Assembly (NCBI GenBank): GCA_029834535.1 | Contig: JAQMWT010000269.1 | Location: 1-53,049, forward strand | Source of the DNA: Chrysophaeum taylorii | Taxonomy: Eukaryota; Sar; Pelagophyceae; Pelagomonadales; Pelagomonadaceae | Reading direction: 5' to 3' | Length of the DNA stretch: 53,049 nucleotides | Shown: piece by piece, positions 37,481-46,339 of the stretch | Layout: each line of letters begins with the position of its first letter | Position numbering within the stretch: position 1 is the first letter of the stretch | Notes under the pieces: generated by a model | What the model saw: the letters and a program-made list of their open reading frames with translations, nothing else | Told to the model about the DNA's origin: nothing | Database searches by the model: none | Translations under genes and position numbers: made by a program

Positions 37481-38735
37481 CCTCAGGATGTTCAGAAGAA
37501 GGATTGACGCTAATTGCGGAACAATGTTGAGGTATAACTCGGTGAGTAAGAGCGAGTAGTTGATTCAAGATCTGTGGGATGAGAGTGCTCGATTGCAATT
37601 CATCGAGGTGATCCTCAATGAATTGAGGTGTAGTAAAAGGGTCTTGAAGTGACTCAGTTTGTTGCAAGGATGGACGATGAGTAGTGCGAATTAACTCATT
37701 TTTGAGTTGAATGAGAGCATCATCGGGCAATCCAAACATTAAATCAGGTTGGTCATTCAGAGCGAGAGTGAGCCTGTTGAGTGGCTCGCATACTTTGAAT
37801 AGGGTTACCAGAAGGACATTGGTGTTGGAAGTGGCTGGGAATAGCCGATTCTCCATGTCACTGATATTTGTGACAGCATTATGCAAGTCAGATCGTAGTT
37901 CGGCATTCTCTGTTGTTAAGGCGTGGAGTCGTCGAGTATGCTGGTCAAGTGACATCTGAAGCGTCTCAACCTTCTGTGTAAGACGTGTCACACGGGATGA
38001 TAAGATGTCGATGTCTGCGGTGGAGGTTGTAGCTGGTGCCGAGGCAGTAGGTGCCGTTGGCGGATAGTTTAACGAGGCTTCGGTCGCGGCGGTAAGTTCA
38101 GCATAAAGCTGAGGGTATTTGGAGGATAGCAGTTTTGCAAAGTCTTTGCGTTCAGCCTCGGTGAACGTAGTAGTGGATTGAATCTCTTCAAAGACCGAAG
38201 GTGGCTTTTCTTCATCAACAGGTGAATTGTAGTCGGCAATGTGTCGAATGAGGGAGCGGGAAATCACTTGTACAATTGGTTTGTATGCAGTTGTCTTGAT
38301 AATCGACTGTTTCTTCGCACGTGTGCGCACAACCGTCACGATAAACGACAAATGCTCCAGATGTAATCTGGACAGGTATTTCAAGTTGAACGGACAAGGA
38401 GCTTGGTGAGAGTCGGTAACAAGCATAGAAGGCATAATAACATCGGTAGATAAAGTGTGTTGTTTCGATATTTCTTGCAGCAGCGCTTGGAGATCCGAAG
38501 GAAGGAAATAAACGCGGATGATGGTAGCACGTAGATGACCAGCCGGGGATGACTCACAAGGGAAGGCAGTAATAGACGCATTCCTGGCGAAGAACATGAA
38601 GCTTAGAATGTTATGGTCGGAATTGAGGCAAGCGCAGCATAAGGAAAGAGTTGAGGCAGAGATAGGTATGAATGCATTCCCGGTGTGCATAGCACTGGCT
38701 AAGTGTTCGAGAACACTGGCGGGAATTTCATCCAT
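37326..38735 (-). CDS. Gag-like coiled-coil protein of the minus-strand Copia family
   Basis: This is an intact 469-codon ORF, the longest open frame of the Copia-rich region. Residues of about 175-230 are helical and charged (FTEAERKDFAKLLSSKYPQL). Residues of about 245-310 form a coiled coil (SRVTRLTQKVETLQMSLDQ, RLHALTTENAELRSDLHN). The C-terminus has HLDELQSS followed by LIPQILNQLLALTHRV, which has a counterpart at 45996-46292 next to another Copia copy. I infer a gag role because copies of it recur directly after Copia 3' ends and no other function fits. There is no zinc knuckle and no clear capsid signature. It overlaps the end of the frame at 38699-39164. Confidence 0.5.
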   Translation of the reverse strand: MDEIPASVLEHLASAMHTGNAFIPISASTLSLCCACLNSDHNILSFMFFARNASITAFPCESSPAGHLRATIIRVYFLPSDLQALLQEISKQHTLSTDVIMPSMLVTDSHQAPCPFNLKYLSRLHLEHLSFIVTVVRTRAKKQSIIKTTAYKPIVQVISRSLIRHIADYNSPVDEEKPPSVFEEIQSTTTFTEAERKDFAKLLSSKYPQLYAELTAATEASLNYPPTAPTASAPATTSTADIDILSSRVTRLTQKVETLQMSLDQHTRRLHALTTENAELRSDLHNAVTNISDMENRLFPATSNTNVLLVTLFKVCEPLNRLTLALNDQPDLMFGLPDDALIQLKNELIRTTHRPSLQQTESLQDPFTTPQFIEDHLDELQSSTLIPQILNQLLALTHRVIPQHCSAISVNPSSEHPEDDDVPAICEIPEGHAISSSLMLISTSHSHPSLRASFAKSIQSVTSLTKSKS

Positions 38736-39164
38736 CTATTCTTGTAAACTGTGACACAAATTTGAAGTGGCTTTCCTTTTTTGTCGAGACACTGCAAACA
38801 ATGAAAGGAAACTTGCTGTGTCTCTTTCTTAGCACCACGATAGCAGATGGTATCGAGGATGGAGGGAGCGGACGTTAAGGGTAAGATAACAGGCGTGCGA
38901 ATGGAAACAGAATTTGATAACTCCATAAAGACTTGGTGGTCCAAATGATCCTTTGACGCGCACACAGAGTCGATGCCGTCCTGTAAATCAGTGCGCAGAA
39001 AGGAGGAGAGTAGGGTAGTTTGAGGAGGACGGAGCTTTTCGTCTGCAACAGGTAGTCCTTGCTCTAAATGGTTGATATTAAAGTTGATGGCGCCACCGAG
39101 TGTAGTTGGTGAGCTTGAGTCAGCACGCATCGCAGAGGCGGAGGTAGAGAGTAACCGTGTAATG
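38699..39164 (-). pseudogene. ORF split by LINE and SINE insertion, upstream of the gag-like ORF
   Basis: The frame is open from about 39164 to 38699 and ends by overlapping the ATG of the gag-like ORF by 37 bases. Visible stretches include ELSNSVSIRTPVILPLTSAP and FHCLQCLDKKGKPLQICVTV. The reading frame also continues on the far side of the nested LINE and SINE, at about 42330-42440, so those insertions broke a once longer ORF. No domain is recognised. Confidence 0.5.
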
Positions 39165-39177
39165 TCCTCGGGGTTCG
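39165..39177. repeat. Target-site duplication of the LINE, left
   Basis: The 13 bases tcctcggggttcg recur at 41938-41950 directly after the LINE tail. Confidence 0.92.
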
Positions 39178-39178
39178 C

Positions 39179-41851
39179 CCCTGTGGGCCCTACGGGGCGC
39201 CTTACGTCAACGACGCTGGCCGCCGTCTCCACACGTTCCTCGCAACACGGCGTCTGGCGTCGGCCGGCACGTTCTTCCGCAAGCGCGCCTACGCGTCGTG
39301 GCTGCACCCGCGCTCCTGGAAGACGTACCAGCTCGATCACATGATCTCACGGCGGCGCGACGTGCACCGGTTCGCTGATGTGGGTTTGACCAGCAACCTC
39401 GTGGACTCGGACCACCGCGCTCTCGAGTGCATCCTGCGCGTCAAAGTCCGCCTCGCACGGCCTCCTGGCACACGGCCCTCTCTGGCGCGCCTCGACTACG
39501 CTCCCCTGCGCTCAGAAAGCACGCGCTTCGGATTCCGGCGCCGGTGGTGCTCGAAAGTGCTCGACATCTTCGGCTTGGGCCGTGGGTCACATGACGACGC
39601 GACCGACGACGCACCGACCGACGCCACGGACGGGGTACCCGACGCCGACCAGGGCTCGCCGTCCTCGCCGTACTCCCGCCTTGCGCGGGCGGCGGCCTCG
39701 GCCTCTGACGCCTTACTGCGGAAGATCCGACGCCTCCGACCCGGATGGTTTGAGGACGCGGCGGAAGAGCACCAGCCTCTGATCGAGCGACGCAACTCCC
39801 TCCACGCGTTTGTGCTCTCGCTCGGTGCCCGGCGCCGTCTTCGCTCGGCGTCCACGGTCCTCGACGACCCTCGGGCGACCAAGTCGCGGCTCGCGAAGGC
39901 CGTAGCACGGGCGAAAGAGCGATGGATTGCTCGTCTGTGCGACGGACTCAACGCGGGAAGCGAGTCGCTCGTCGGCACCTCGAAATACTGGAACACGTTC
40001 GGACGGCTCCGACGCGGTCTCACGAAGACCACATTGGCTAGGCAGGTACAGATGACGAAGGCCGACGGTAGCAGGCGCTCGTCGCCACAGGAGAACGCCG
40101 ACGTGTTCAAGGCGCACTTCAAGCACCTCTACAGTCGACAAGCTCGCTACGACCCCACCGTGATCAACGACGTTGACCAGTTGCCGATCCGTCCGGAACT
40201 CGGGGAACCACCGACGCAGGAGGAGCTAAAACGGGCCGTTGGTCAGCTGAACTGCACCGCTCCCGGCGAATCGGGCCTGCGCGCGGTGGTCTTGAAGGCG
40301 CTCGCCACCGACGCTCGCACGCTCCCGCTGTTGGAGCGTGTAGTCCTCGAGTTCTGGGAGTCCGAAGTCCAGCCGGCCGAGTGGGACGTAGGCCTCCTCG
40401 GGATTCTCCCCAAGAAGGGGGACCTCTCCCTGCCCGGCAACTACCGCGGGATCATGATGCTCGAGGTCGCGCAGAAGATCGTTTCGAACATCGTCCGTGC
40501 GCGACTCAACGTCATCTGCGAGGCCCTCGATCACGAGTCCCAATGTGGATTCCGACCCGAGCGCGGTACGTCCGACGCCACCTTCTCGCTCAAGCTGGCG
40601 CTGAAGAAACGGCGTGAGCACGGTCAGGACTCGTGGTTACTGTTCATCGATTTCGTTAAGGCGTTCGACCGCGTCCCGCGAGAGCTGCTCTGGGAGGTGC
40701 TCCTGAAGTTCGGCGTCCCGCCGAAGCTCGTCGAAGTCATCAAGGGCCTCCACCGAATCCAGGTCCACTTCTCGGTCAGCGGTGTCGTCGCCTCGGTTGA
40801 CTCGATCATCGGCGTCAAGCAGGGCGACGTCCTCGGCCCCGTCCTGTTCGTGCTGTTCATGGCGGCACTGACGACGTCGTTTCGACGACGCCATGGCCGC
40901 GCCCCGTGTATCTACCGTACACGGGAGGACTTTCAGATGACGAACCGGGGTTGGTCCGCTCACGGCGACGAGTTTCCCTTCGATGAATCGGCGTACGCCG
41001 ACGACGTCGCCTTTCTCTTCTGGGACCGCCACATCGCCGCCAGCGAGACACCGCGCCTCATCGAACACTGCGACGCCTGGGGCATGGAGGTGCATTGCGG
41101 CAACCGACACACGAAGGCGGCGTCCAAAACGGAGATGCTGTTCGTCGCTCGCACGGCACACCTGTACGGCGACCCAAAGTCGCTCGACGACACGGACCTC
41201 TCGGACATCGAGCTCGGGCGCGGCCGCTTCATACCGGTCGTCGACCAGTTTAAGTACCTCGGCTCGGTCCTCTCGCGCGACTGCCGCGACGACTCAGACA
41301 CCGGATCAAGAAGGCGTCTCAGGCCTTCGGTGCCTTGCGGGACTGCATCTTCGCCTCGAAGTCCGTCTCTGCTCGCGCCAAGCGCCTCGTCTATGTCTCG
41401 CTCGTCCTGGCCATCCTCCTTCACGGCGGAATCGTGGTGCCTCACCGAGGTCCTGTTCCGCCGGCTGCGGTGTTTCCACGAGCAGTGCGCCCGCGTCATG
41501 TGTCGTGTGACCCGGAAGCACACCTGGCTCCACCACATCTCAACGGAGATCCTGCTGCGGCGCCTCGGCCTCAAGTCCATAGACGTCAACGTCACGCGCC
41601 GCCAGCTCCGCTGGGCCGGTCACGTCGCCCGCATGCCCGTCTCCCGACTCCCTCGCAAGATGCTCTCGTCTTGGGTCCGCTCCAAGCGCCCACCGGGGGC
41701 TCCGCAGATGACACACGGGAGGACGCTCGCCAAGGCACTCCGGAAATGCGACATCCCCTTCAACTCGTGGCACGACCTCGCACAAGACCGCGCGCAGTGG
41801 CGGTCCGCCATCAACGCCTTTTCATCCCTCGCCTCTACCCCAACTGTGTGA
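39179..41851 (+). CDS. LINE ORF: endonuclease C-terminus and reverse transcriptase
   Basis: The frame is open for 890 codons without a native start, because of 5' truncation. Residues 1-90 are the end of an AP-type endonuclease (GPYGAPYVNDAGRRLHTF, YQLDHMISRR, DSDHRALE). The RT follows with PKKGDLSLPGNYRGIMML, CGFRPERGTSDATF, IDFVKAFDRVPREL, VKQGDVLGPVLFVLF and YADDVAFLF, the active site near 40990. The C-terminus has RRQLRWAGHVARMPVSRLPR, usual in LINE proteins. Between about 41295 and 41440 a pair of compensating frame changes replaces some 45 residues. The RT core itself looks intact. Confidence 0.92.
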   Translation, partial: PCGPYGAPYVNDAGRRLHTFLATRRLASAGTFFRKRAYASWLHPRSWKTYQLDHMISRRRDVHRFADVGLTSNLVDSDHRALECILRVKVRLARPPGTRPSLARLDYAPLRSESTRFGFRRRWCSKVLDIFGLGRGSHDDATDDAPTDATDGVPDADQGSPSSPYSRLARAAASASDALLRKIRRLRPGWFEDAAEEHQPLIERRNSLHAFVLSLGARRRLRSASTVLDDPRATKSRLAKAVARAKERWIARLCDGLNAGSESLVGTSKYWNTFGRLRRGLTKTTLARQVQMTKADGSRRSSPQENADVFKAHFKHLYSRQARYDPTVINDVDQLPIRPELGEPPTQEELKRAVGQLNCTAPGESGLRAVVLKALATDARTLPLLERVVLEFWESEVQPAEWDVGLLGILPKKGDLSLPGNYRGIMMLEVAQKIVSNIVRARLNVICEALDHESQCGFRPERGTSDATFSLKLALKKRREHGQDSWLLFIDFVKAFDRVPRELLWEVLLKFGVPPKLVEVIKGLHRIQVHFSVSGVVASVDSIIGVKQGDVLGPVLFVLFMAALTTSFRRRHGRAPCIYRTREDFQMTNRGWSAHGDEFPFDESAYADDVAFLFWDRHIAASETPRLIEHCDAWGMEVHCGNRHTKAASKTEMLFVARTAHLYGDPKSLDDTDLSDIELGRGRFIPVVDQFKYLGSVLSRDCRDDSDTGSRRRLRPSVPCGTASSPRSPSLLAPSASSMSRSSWPSSFTAESWCLTEVLFRRLRCFHEQCARVMCRVTRKHTWLHHISTEILLRRLGLKSIDVNVTRRQLRWAGHVARMPVSRLPRKMLSSWVRSKRPPGAPQMTHGRTLAKALRKCDIPFNSWHDLAQDRAQWRSAINAFSSLASTPTV

Positions 41852-41852
41852 T

Positions 41853-41937
41853 TTTGCTCTGTGATCCTGGACCGGCTCCTGCCGGCCCAGCCTGGCTCCC
41901 ATGCCCGGGAGAGGTCCGAAGTTAGTTAGTTAGTTAG
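41853..41937 (+). other. LINE 3' tail with TTAG repeats
   Basis: The segment cctggctcccatgcccggga, then gaggtccgaagttagttagt, is shared with all four SINE copies. It is probably the site recognised by the LINE RT. Confidence 0.8.
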
Positions 41938-41950
41938 TCCTCGGGGTTCG
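41938..41950. repeat. Target-site duplication of the LINE, right
   Basis: It is identical to 39165-39177. Confidence 0.92.
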
Positions 41951-41953
41951 GCT

Positions 41954-42321
41954 ATCCTAACCCTGATCGCCGACTACGGTTGCGATGGAGGACGGTGCCT
42001 CATGAATCCTGAGCCTTGCGAGGGCATCCGCCCTCCCGGCATAGGTTGGCACCTATTCGCCTCCCGAGCGGGCCGGTTGGCAGCCGGAACGTTCGCAGTG
42101 GGACGGGGTATGGCCGGGGGGCGCAGACGGAAGGTTATCGACGAGTTGGTTGTCAGTCACATCGCGGTCTCCTCGTCGCATGGCGACAAGCTTGATGATC
42201 ACTCTCCGCCGACCCACCTTTCGGCGCCCCTCGTCTACAGGCCCGTGATTCCGGACTGGCTCCTGTCGGTTCGGCCTGGCTCCCATGCTCGGGAGAGGTC
42301 TGAAGTTAGTTAGTTAAGTTA
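41954..42321 (+). mobile_element. SINE copy S3, nested next to the LINE
   Basis: It begins near cctaaccctgatcgcc and ends in gttagttagttaagtta. The 8-base gttcggct flanks it at 41946-41953 and 42322-42329. It is nearly identical to the inverted copy at 44518-44865, so both are fairly young. An open frame of 103 codons (42002-42313) is shared by the two copies only because they are so similar. Confidence 0.88.
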
Positions 42322-42480
42322 GTTCGGCTTCCTGCGGCTCGGGGGAGTGTTGACAGAAGACTCCACGGTAGCAAGCGTGCGGGGAGGTTCGCGACGAGCG
42401 GGCGTGACTCCTCGTGGAAAGCTTCGCCAGTGCTGATGCTGCATCGGCGACGTTCGAGTAATGGTAGTGGCAAAAAGTAA
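42322..42480 (-). pseudogene. Separated upstream part of the split ORF
   Basis: In minus sense the frame opens after a stop near 42488, has an ATG near 42440 (MQHQHWRSFPRG), and reaches the insertion site in phase with 38699-39164. It links the Copia 3' end to the gag-like genes. Confidence 0.5.
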
Positions 42481-42484
42481 GGGC

Positions 42485-42506
42485 TAGTTTAACGAGACTG
42501 CGGTCA
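42485..42506 (-). repeat. Recurring motif gaccgca(at)gtcgttaaacta, one of seven
   Basis: This copy lies about 30 bases after the RNase H stop codon. Others are at 34948-34970 (plus sense) and, in minus sense, at 38065-38085, 46312-46331, 48129-48149, 50247-50268 and 52769-52790. At three sites the motif directly follows a Copia RNase H end and begins with TG, so it may be an LTR edge. The other four are inside coding-like sequence. Confidence 0.7.
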
Positions 42507-42537
42507 CCAGGGTTAGTGATTAGTTATCGTCTTGATC

Positions 42538-44394
42538 TTAATCAGTAGCATGATGCATATCTAGAAGAGAGCGAAGCGTAGCAAAGTCGGCCGCAAGGGG
42601 TTTTGTAAAGCCACCAGCAACTTTTAATTTGCCAGGGACATGATGGACGCGAATCTTTTGCAATGCGACGTACTCGCGAATTTTGAACAATCGTGTAGGC
42701 AGGGCTTTGCTACGAGGAGAGCCGTCGTGATTATTGGAAGTGTGGACAGCGGCAGCGTTGTCAGACAAAAGAGGTAGGCTCCTAATGAAGCGCATATCCT
42801 CTGCAATAGGATTGTTGTATGCATCAAAATCGGATGGAGGATCAGCTTGCGTGTTGATGTAGAATGTCGGATTAACCACAAACGAAAGCTCAAGAAGTAG
42901 ATTACGGAGCCAGACTGCTTCGTCAGTGCAAATGCTTTGTGCTGTGAGCTCGGCTTCGTGGGTAGAACACGGAACGATAGGTTGTAATTTGTTTTTCCAA
43001 GCAATGAGACAGTTGAACGAGTAGAAGACAAAGCCAGTAGTGGACTTGCTATCTTCCTGTTCAAGCGAAGGAGCATTGTCAGCATCTACCATAGCAACCA
43101 GGGGGTCGACTTTGCCAGTAGCAACATCTTTATCCCTATGGTCGACTATGGTCGATAAGTCAACTCGATTAGCGGAGATGATGCGAAGGTGATTTTCGAT
43201 AGCGTTGCCTTTAGGGTGAAATCAAAGACGAAGAGTTCTGTTTGCTGGTTTGCTTAGGTACCTTAGGAGGCGGCAGAGCATCTGGACATCCACATAAGTA
43301 GGAGAGTGCATACCTCTGGAACAGCGCCCTAGAGCTCGAGAAGTCTGGGCGGCAGGCGACTTTCATAAATACCAATTTGCCAAGTAGTGTAGCGAAGTGG
43401 TTGCGGATGTATATTTCCACGTCAGTAGAAGGAGAGCCATCTTTGTAGGTTAACGTTGATGACATAGGATACTTCAAAGGCGTGAGAGTTTCCAGGATAG
43501 GGTGATCGTCGATCAGAGAAGAGTTTGGCTTGGACGTCTAAGGATATCGATCCATCCGACGTTCTGCAGACGCGCATCCCCAGGAGTGTGTGGACTGGTT
43601 CGAATTGTTCCACGGAGAAACGTTTGTGTAGGGCTTCTTGGAGCTCTGTGCGCAGAGTATCGTCGTTAGCAACTATGACGATATCGTCCACAGAGAGGCT
43701 GCAGATTAAGAATCGAGCGTGAGTAGAGGTGCGAACATATAAACACGTGTCCGCATGTAGTCGATTGTACCCAAGACTCCGAAATAAGCTGTCGATCTCC
43801 TTATTCTAGAGAGAGGGAGATTGCCTGAGTCCGTAGAGACACTTAACCAATTTGGGTAAGCGGCGACCACGATATTAATCGTCTTGAGGATCAAGCAACT
43901 TGGTGCCATCGGGAAGCTGGACGTAGACGTGCGCGTCGATGTCGGACTGGACGAGCGCGCTGGGCACGTCGGCGTGGTAAACGGGGAGGTTCTTGTAAGC
44001 AGCAATGGCAAGGATGACCCGAATAGCAGTCATCGTCGCCATGGGACTAAACGTCCCAAGGAAGTCGGCGCCAAGCGAGGCTAAGAAACCACGCAGGACT
44101 AACCAAGCCTTGTGCTTGATATATTGCCCGGAGGCATTGATCTTGATCTTGCCCGGAGCCATTGGTCTTGATCTCGAGTACCAGGCGACTGTCGATTGGA
44201 CGAGTCGAAGCACCAGGTAGGGCTAGCTTGAAGCACCCTAAGCGCACGATATCGTGCAGCTCTTTGCGATCGCCTTGATTTAGGCTTGCCGGTCTTCGGG
44301 AGTAGAGAACGGTAATTTCAACTGTGTTACCCTTCAGCAGAGTGAAGCAGTGGTAGTCTGCCCTCGTTCTGTACTCTAACAACGAGGACAGCAC
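42538..44394 (-). pseudogene. Copia reverse transcriptase and RNase H, copy C3
   Basis: The RT begins near 44300 with RKELHDIVRLGCFKLA and continues with LRGFLASLGADFLGTFSPM, then HADVPSALVQSDIDAHVYVQ, and the active site LSVDDIVIVANDD near 43680. The RNase H at 42538-43092 is in one frame: STTGFVFYSFNCLIAWKNK, CSTHEAELTAQSICTDEAVW and VHHVPGKLKVAGGFTKPLAA. At least four frame changes split the RT. It is the same family as the RT at 46340-48070 and the fragment at 34586. No integrase is seen upstream, where another Copia fragment and a SINE lie. Confidence 0.88.
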
Positions 44395-44517
44395 GGTGTG
44401 AATAACACAGCGTTTTTCTGAATTAAAGGGTGCTAGAAGTAAGAGAGCTAACCCTAGGATAGTGGGGTACTAACCCTAAATCAAATTTTCTATCTCTACG
44501 CCCTCACAGATTGAACT

Positions 44518-44865
44518 AACTAACTAACTAACTTCAGACCTCTCCCGAGCATGGGAGCCAGGCCGAACCGACAGGAGCCAGTCCGGAATCACGGGCCTGT
44601 AGACGAGGGGCGCCGAAAGGTGGGTCGGCGGAGAGTGATCATCAAGCTTGTCGCCATGCGACGAGGAGACCGCGATGTGACTGACAACCAACTCGTCGAT
44701 AACCTTCCGTCTGCGCCCCCCGGCCATACCCCGTCCCACTGCGAACGTTCCGGCTGCCAACCGGCCCGCCCGAGAGGCGAATAGGTGCCAACCTACGCCG
44801 GGAGGGCGGATGCCCTCGCAAGGCTCAGGATTCATGAGGCACCGTCCTCCATCGCAACCAATCAT
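44518..44865 (-). mobile_element. SINE copy S4
   Basis: It is flanked by a perfect 14-bp target duplication, tcacagattgaact, at 44504-44517 and 44866-44879. It ends in (gtta)n on the minus strand and starts at ggttgcgatggaggacgg, so a few tens of bases are missing at its 5' end compared with S3. It interrupts Copia-derived sequence. Confidence 0.93.
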
Positions 44866-44879
44866 TCACAGATTGAACT

Positions 44880-45880
44880 CGGTGAGAGAAACCTGGATCA
44901 AACTAAGCAGGAAGCGACTTTCCATCGACAAGGATGTGGAGAGTGTTCTGGACGGAATTGTACGGTGGAAGAGTAGCGGAAAGAGTAACTTGATGAGATG
45001 GTGGTGAAGAAGATGTGGAATGAACACCGTGGGCGTTCTTGAACTTGTGGAACAAGTTGCGGGAAAGAAGTTTTGAAAAATGATCAGCGATCTGGCAGTG
45101 AGTAGGACACCAGAGGGGACGAATGACGGAGTTAGCCAGGTAGTCTCGAATGCGAAATTCTCGCAAGTTAATATGACGAGAGGGAGCACTGACTTTAGGG
45201 TGATTAGCGACATGTAGTGCGCTAGCGTTGTCAATGAGCAAGGGGATAGCGTGAGCTTGATCACGTCAAAACAGATAAGGATGAGAAGAGAAGATCTTAT
45301 GAGACCATTGGCATTCATCAGCGGCTGCGCTAGCGGCGATGAGGTCTGCTTCCATGTGCTTTTGGCAGTAAGAGTTTGGCGTTTGCTGGACCAGAATACG
45401 AGGCTGCCAAATACGAAAATACATGCACCAGGGTGAGATCGTAAGCGAGGGTTAGAATTTCCAACGAAACTGGCATCAGTGAAACAAATAATAGGCGAAC
45501 TAAGATGATGCAATTCGGGATAGTTGCTGATAAGATGCTGAATAAAGGGCGTAATAGAGGGCTGTCGGACGAATAGTCGAGAGAATCATTCGGAGTACCC
45601 TTCAAATAGCGAAGTAAAACATATTAATGTAGGAGATGGGCTTGCTCAGGGTTGTGCATACCTTGCAGCATTTGTTGCACAGAGTTGTAATATCAGGACG
45701 GCATGTGACAGACAGGTAGATACTAGGGCCACAATAATGGGGGAAATGCTCGCGTAATAGTCCCAAGGTAGGAGCCAAGTCGGAAGAAACTTAGCAGAAG
45801 GTTTATGAGTGAGTATTTCAGAGTAAGGGACGTCAGAACTACGGAGGTGCAGAGCATTATGCATGCAGTGGTAAGTCACC
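44880..45880 (-). pseudogene. Copia RT C-terminus and RNase H of a second Copia family, C2
   Basis: The RT end reads YLSVTCRPDITTLCNK and is followed by an RNase H with FTDASFVGNSNPRLRSHPGA and WSSKRQTLTAKST. It continues in other frames with LLIDNASALHVANHPKVSA and WCPTHCQIADHFSKLLSRN. These differ clearly from the RNase H at 42538 and 46340, so this is another Copia family. Frame changes occur near 45600 and 45250. The upstream two thirds of pol are absent. Confidence 0.82.
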
Positions 45881-45995
45881 TGGGAAACCAGCCCGTCTCA
45901 TCATGAACGTCTGGAAGGTTAATTCGGGGAATGAAAGGTATGTTCCCTATATCCTCAGAGCACGACAGGCGGCATCTAGAACTACACGAGAAAGG

Positions 45996-46292
45996 TTAAG
46001 TGTATAGTGCTACATACCTCGGGACGCTGAGTGCAAGTAGAGCACTCAGCATGGATGGCACAAGTGAATCAAGTTGTAAGGTGTCCAGTTGGTTTTCCAG
46101 GAAAGTGATTGAAGCAATAGCAGCCTGTATGGTAGCAGCAGTCATGGTTTGTAGCTTTTGCGACAACCTGGGGGAAGGTTCGGCCGTGAGAGCGAGCGTG
46201 GGACTGTCCTTCGAACGACTAGGAGAAGCCGCGGCCAGGAGAGTGCAGAAAAGGACATGAGACACAGCACCACGCGCACAAAGGTTTGGCAA
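45996..46292 (-). pseudogene. Gag-like C-terminal fragment
   Basis: The 98-codon frame contains FLENQLDTLQLDSLVPSML, similar in pattern to IEDHLDELQSSTLIPQIL in the gag-like ORF at 37326-38735. It begins about 20 bases after the recurring motif at 46312-46331. The order RNase H, motif, gag-like sequence is thus seen here as well as at 42500. Confidence 0.5.
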
Positions 46293-46339
46293 AAGAAGGT
46301 AGGGCCAGGGCTAGTTTAACGACTGCGGTCACTGGGGTT

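Larger units (their letters stand above)
39178..41937 (+). mobile_element. 5'-truncated LINE with AP endonuclease, RTE-like
   Basis: The element is bounded by a perfect 13-bp target duplication. It starts inside the endonuclease domain, as expected from incomplete target-primed reverse transcription, and ends in (gtta)n. A short 3' untranslated region of about 90 bases and a simple-repeat tail are typical of RTE-like elements; the clade assignment is an inference. It is nested in the ORF at 38699-39164 and 42330-42440. Confidence 0.92.

Noticed and set aside
42002..42313. ORF of 103-113 codons in SINE copies S3 and S4
   Set aside because: It is shared only because the copies are nearly identical; the diverged copies S1 and S2 do not preserve it.
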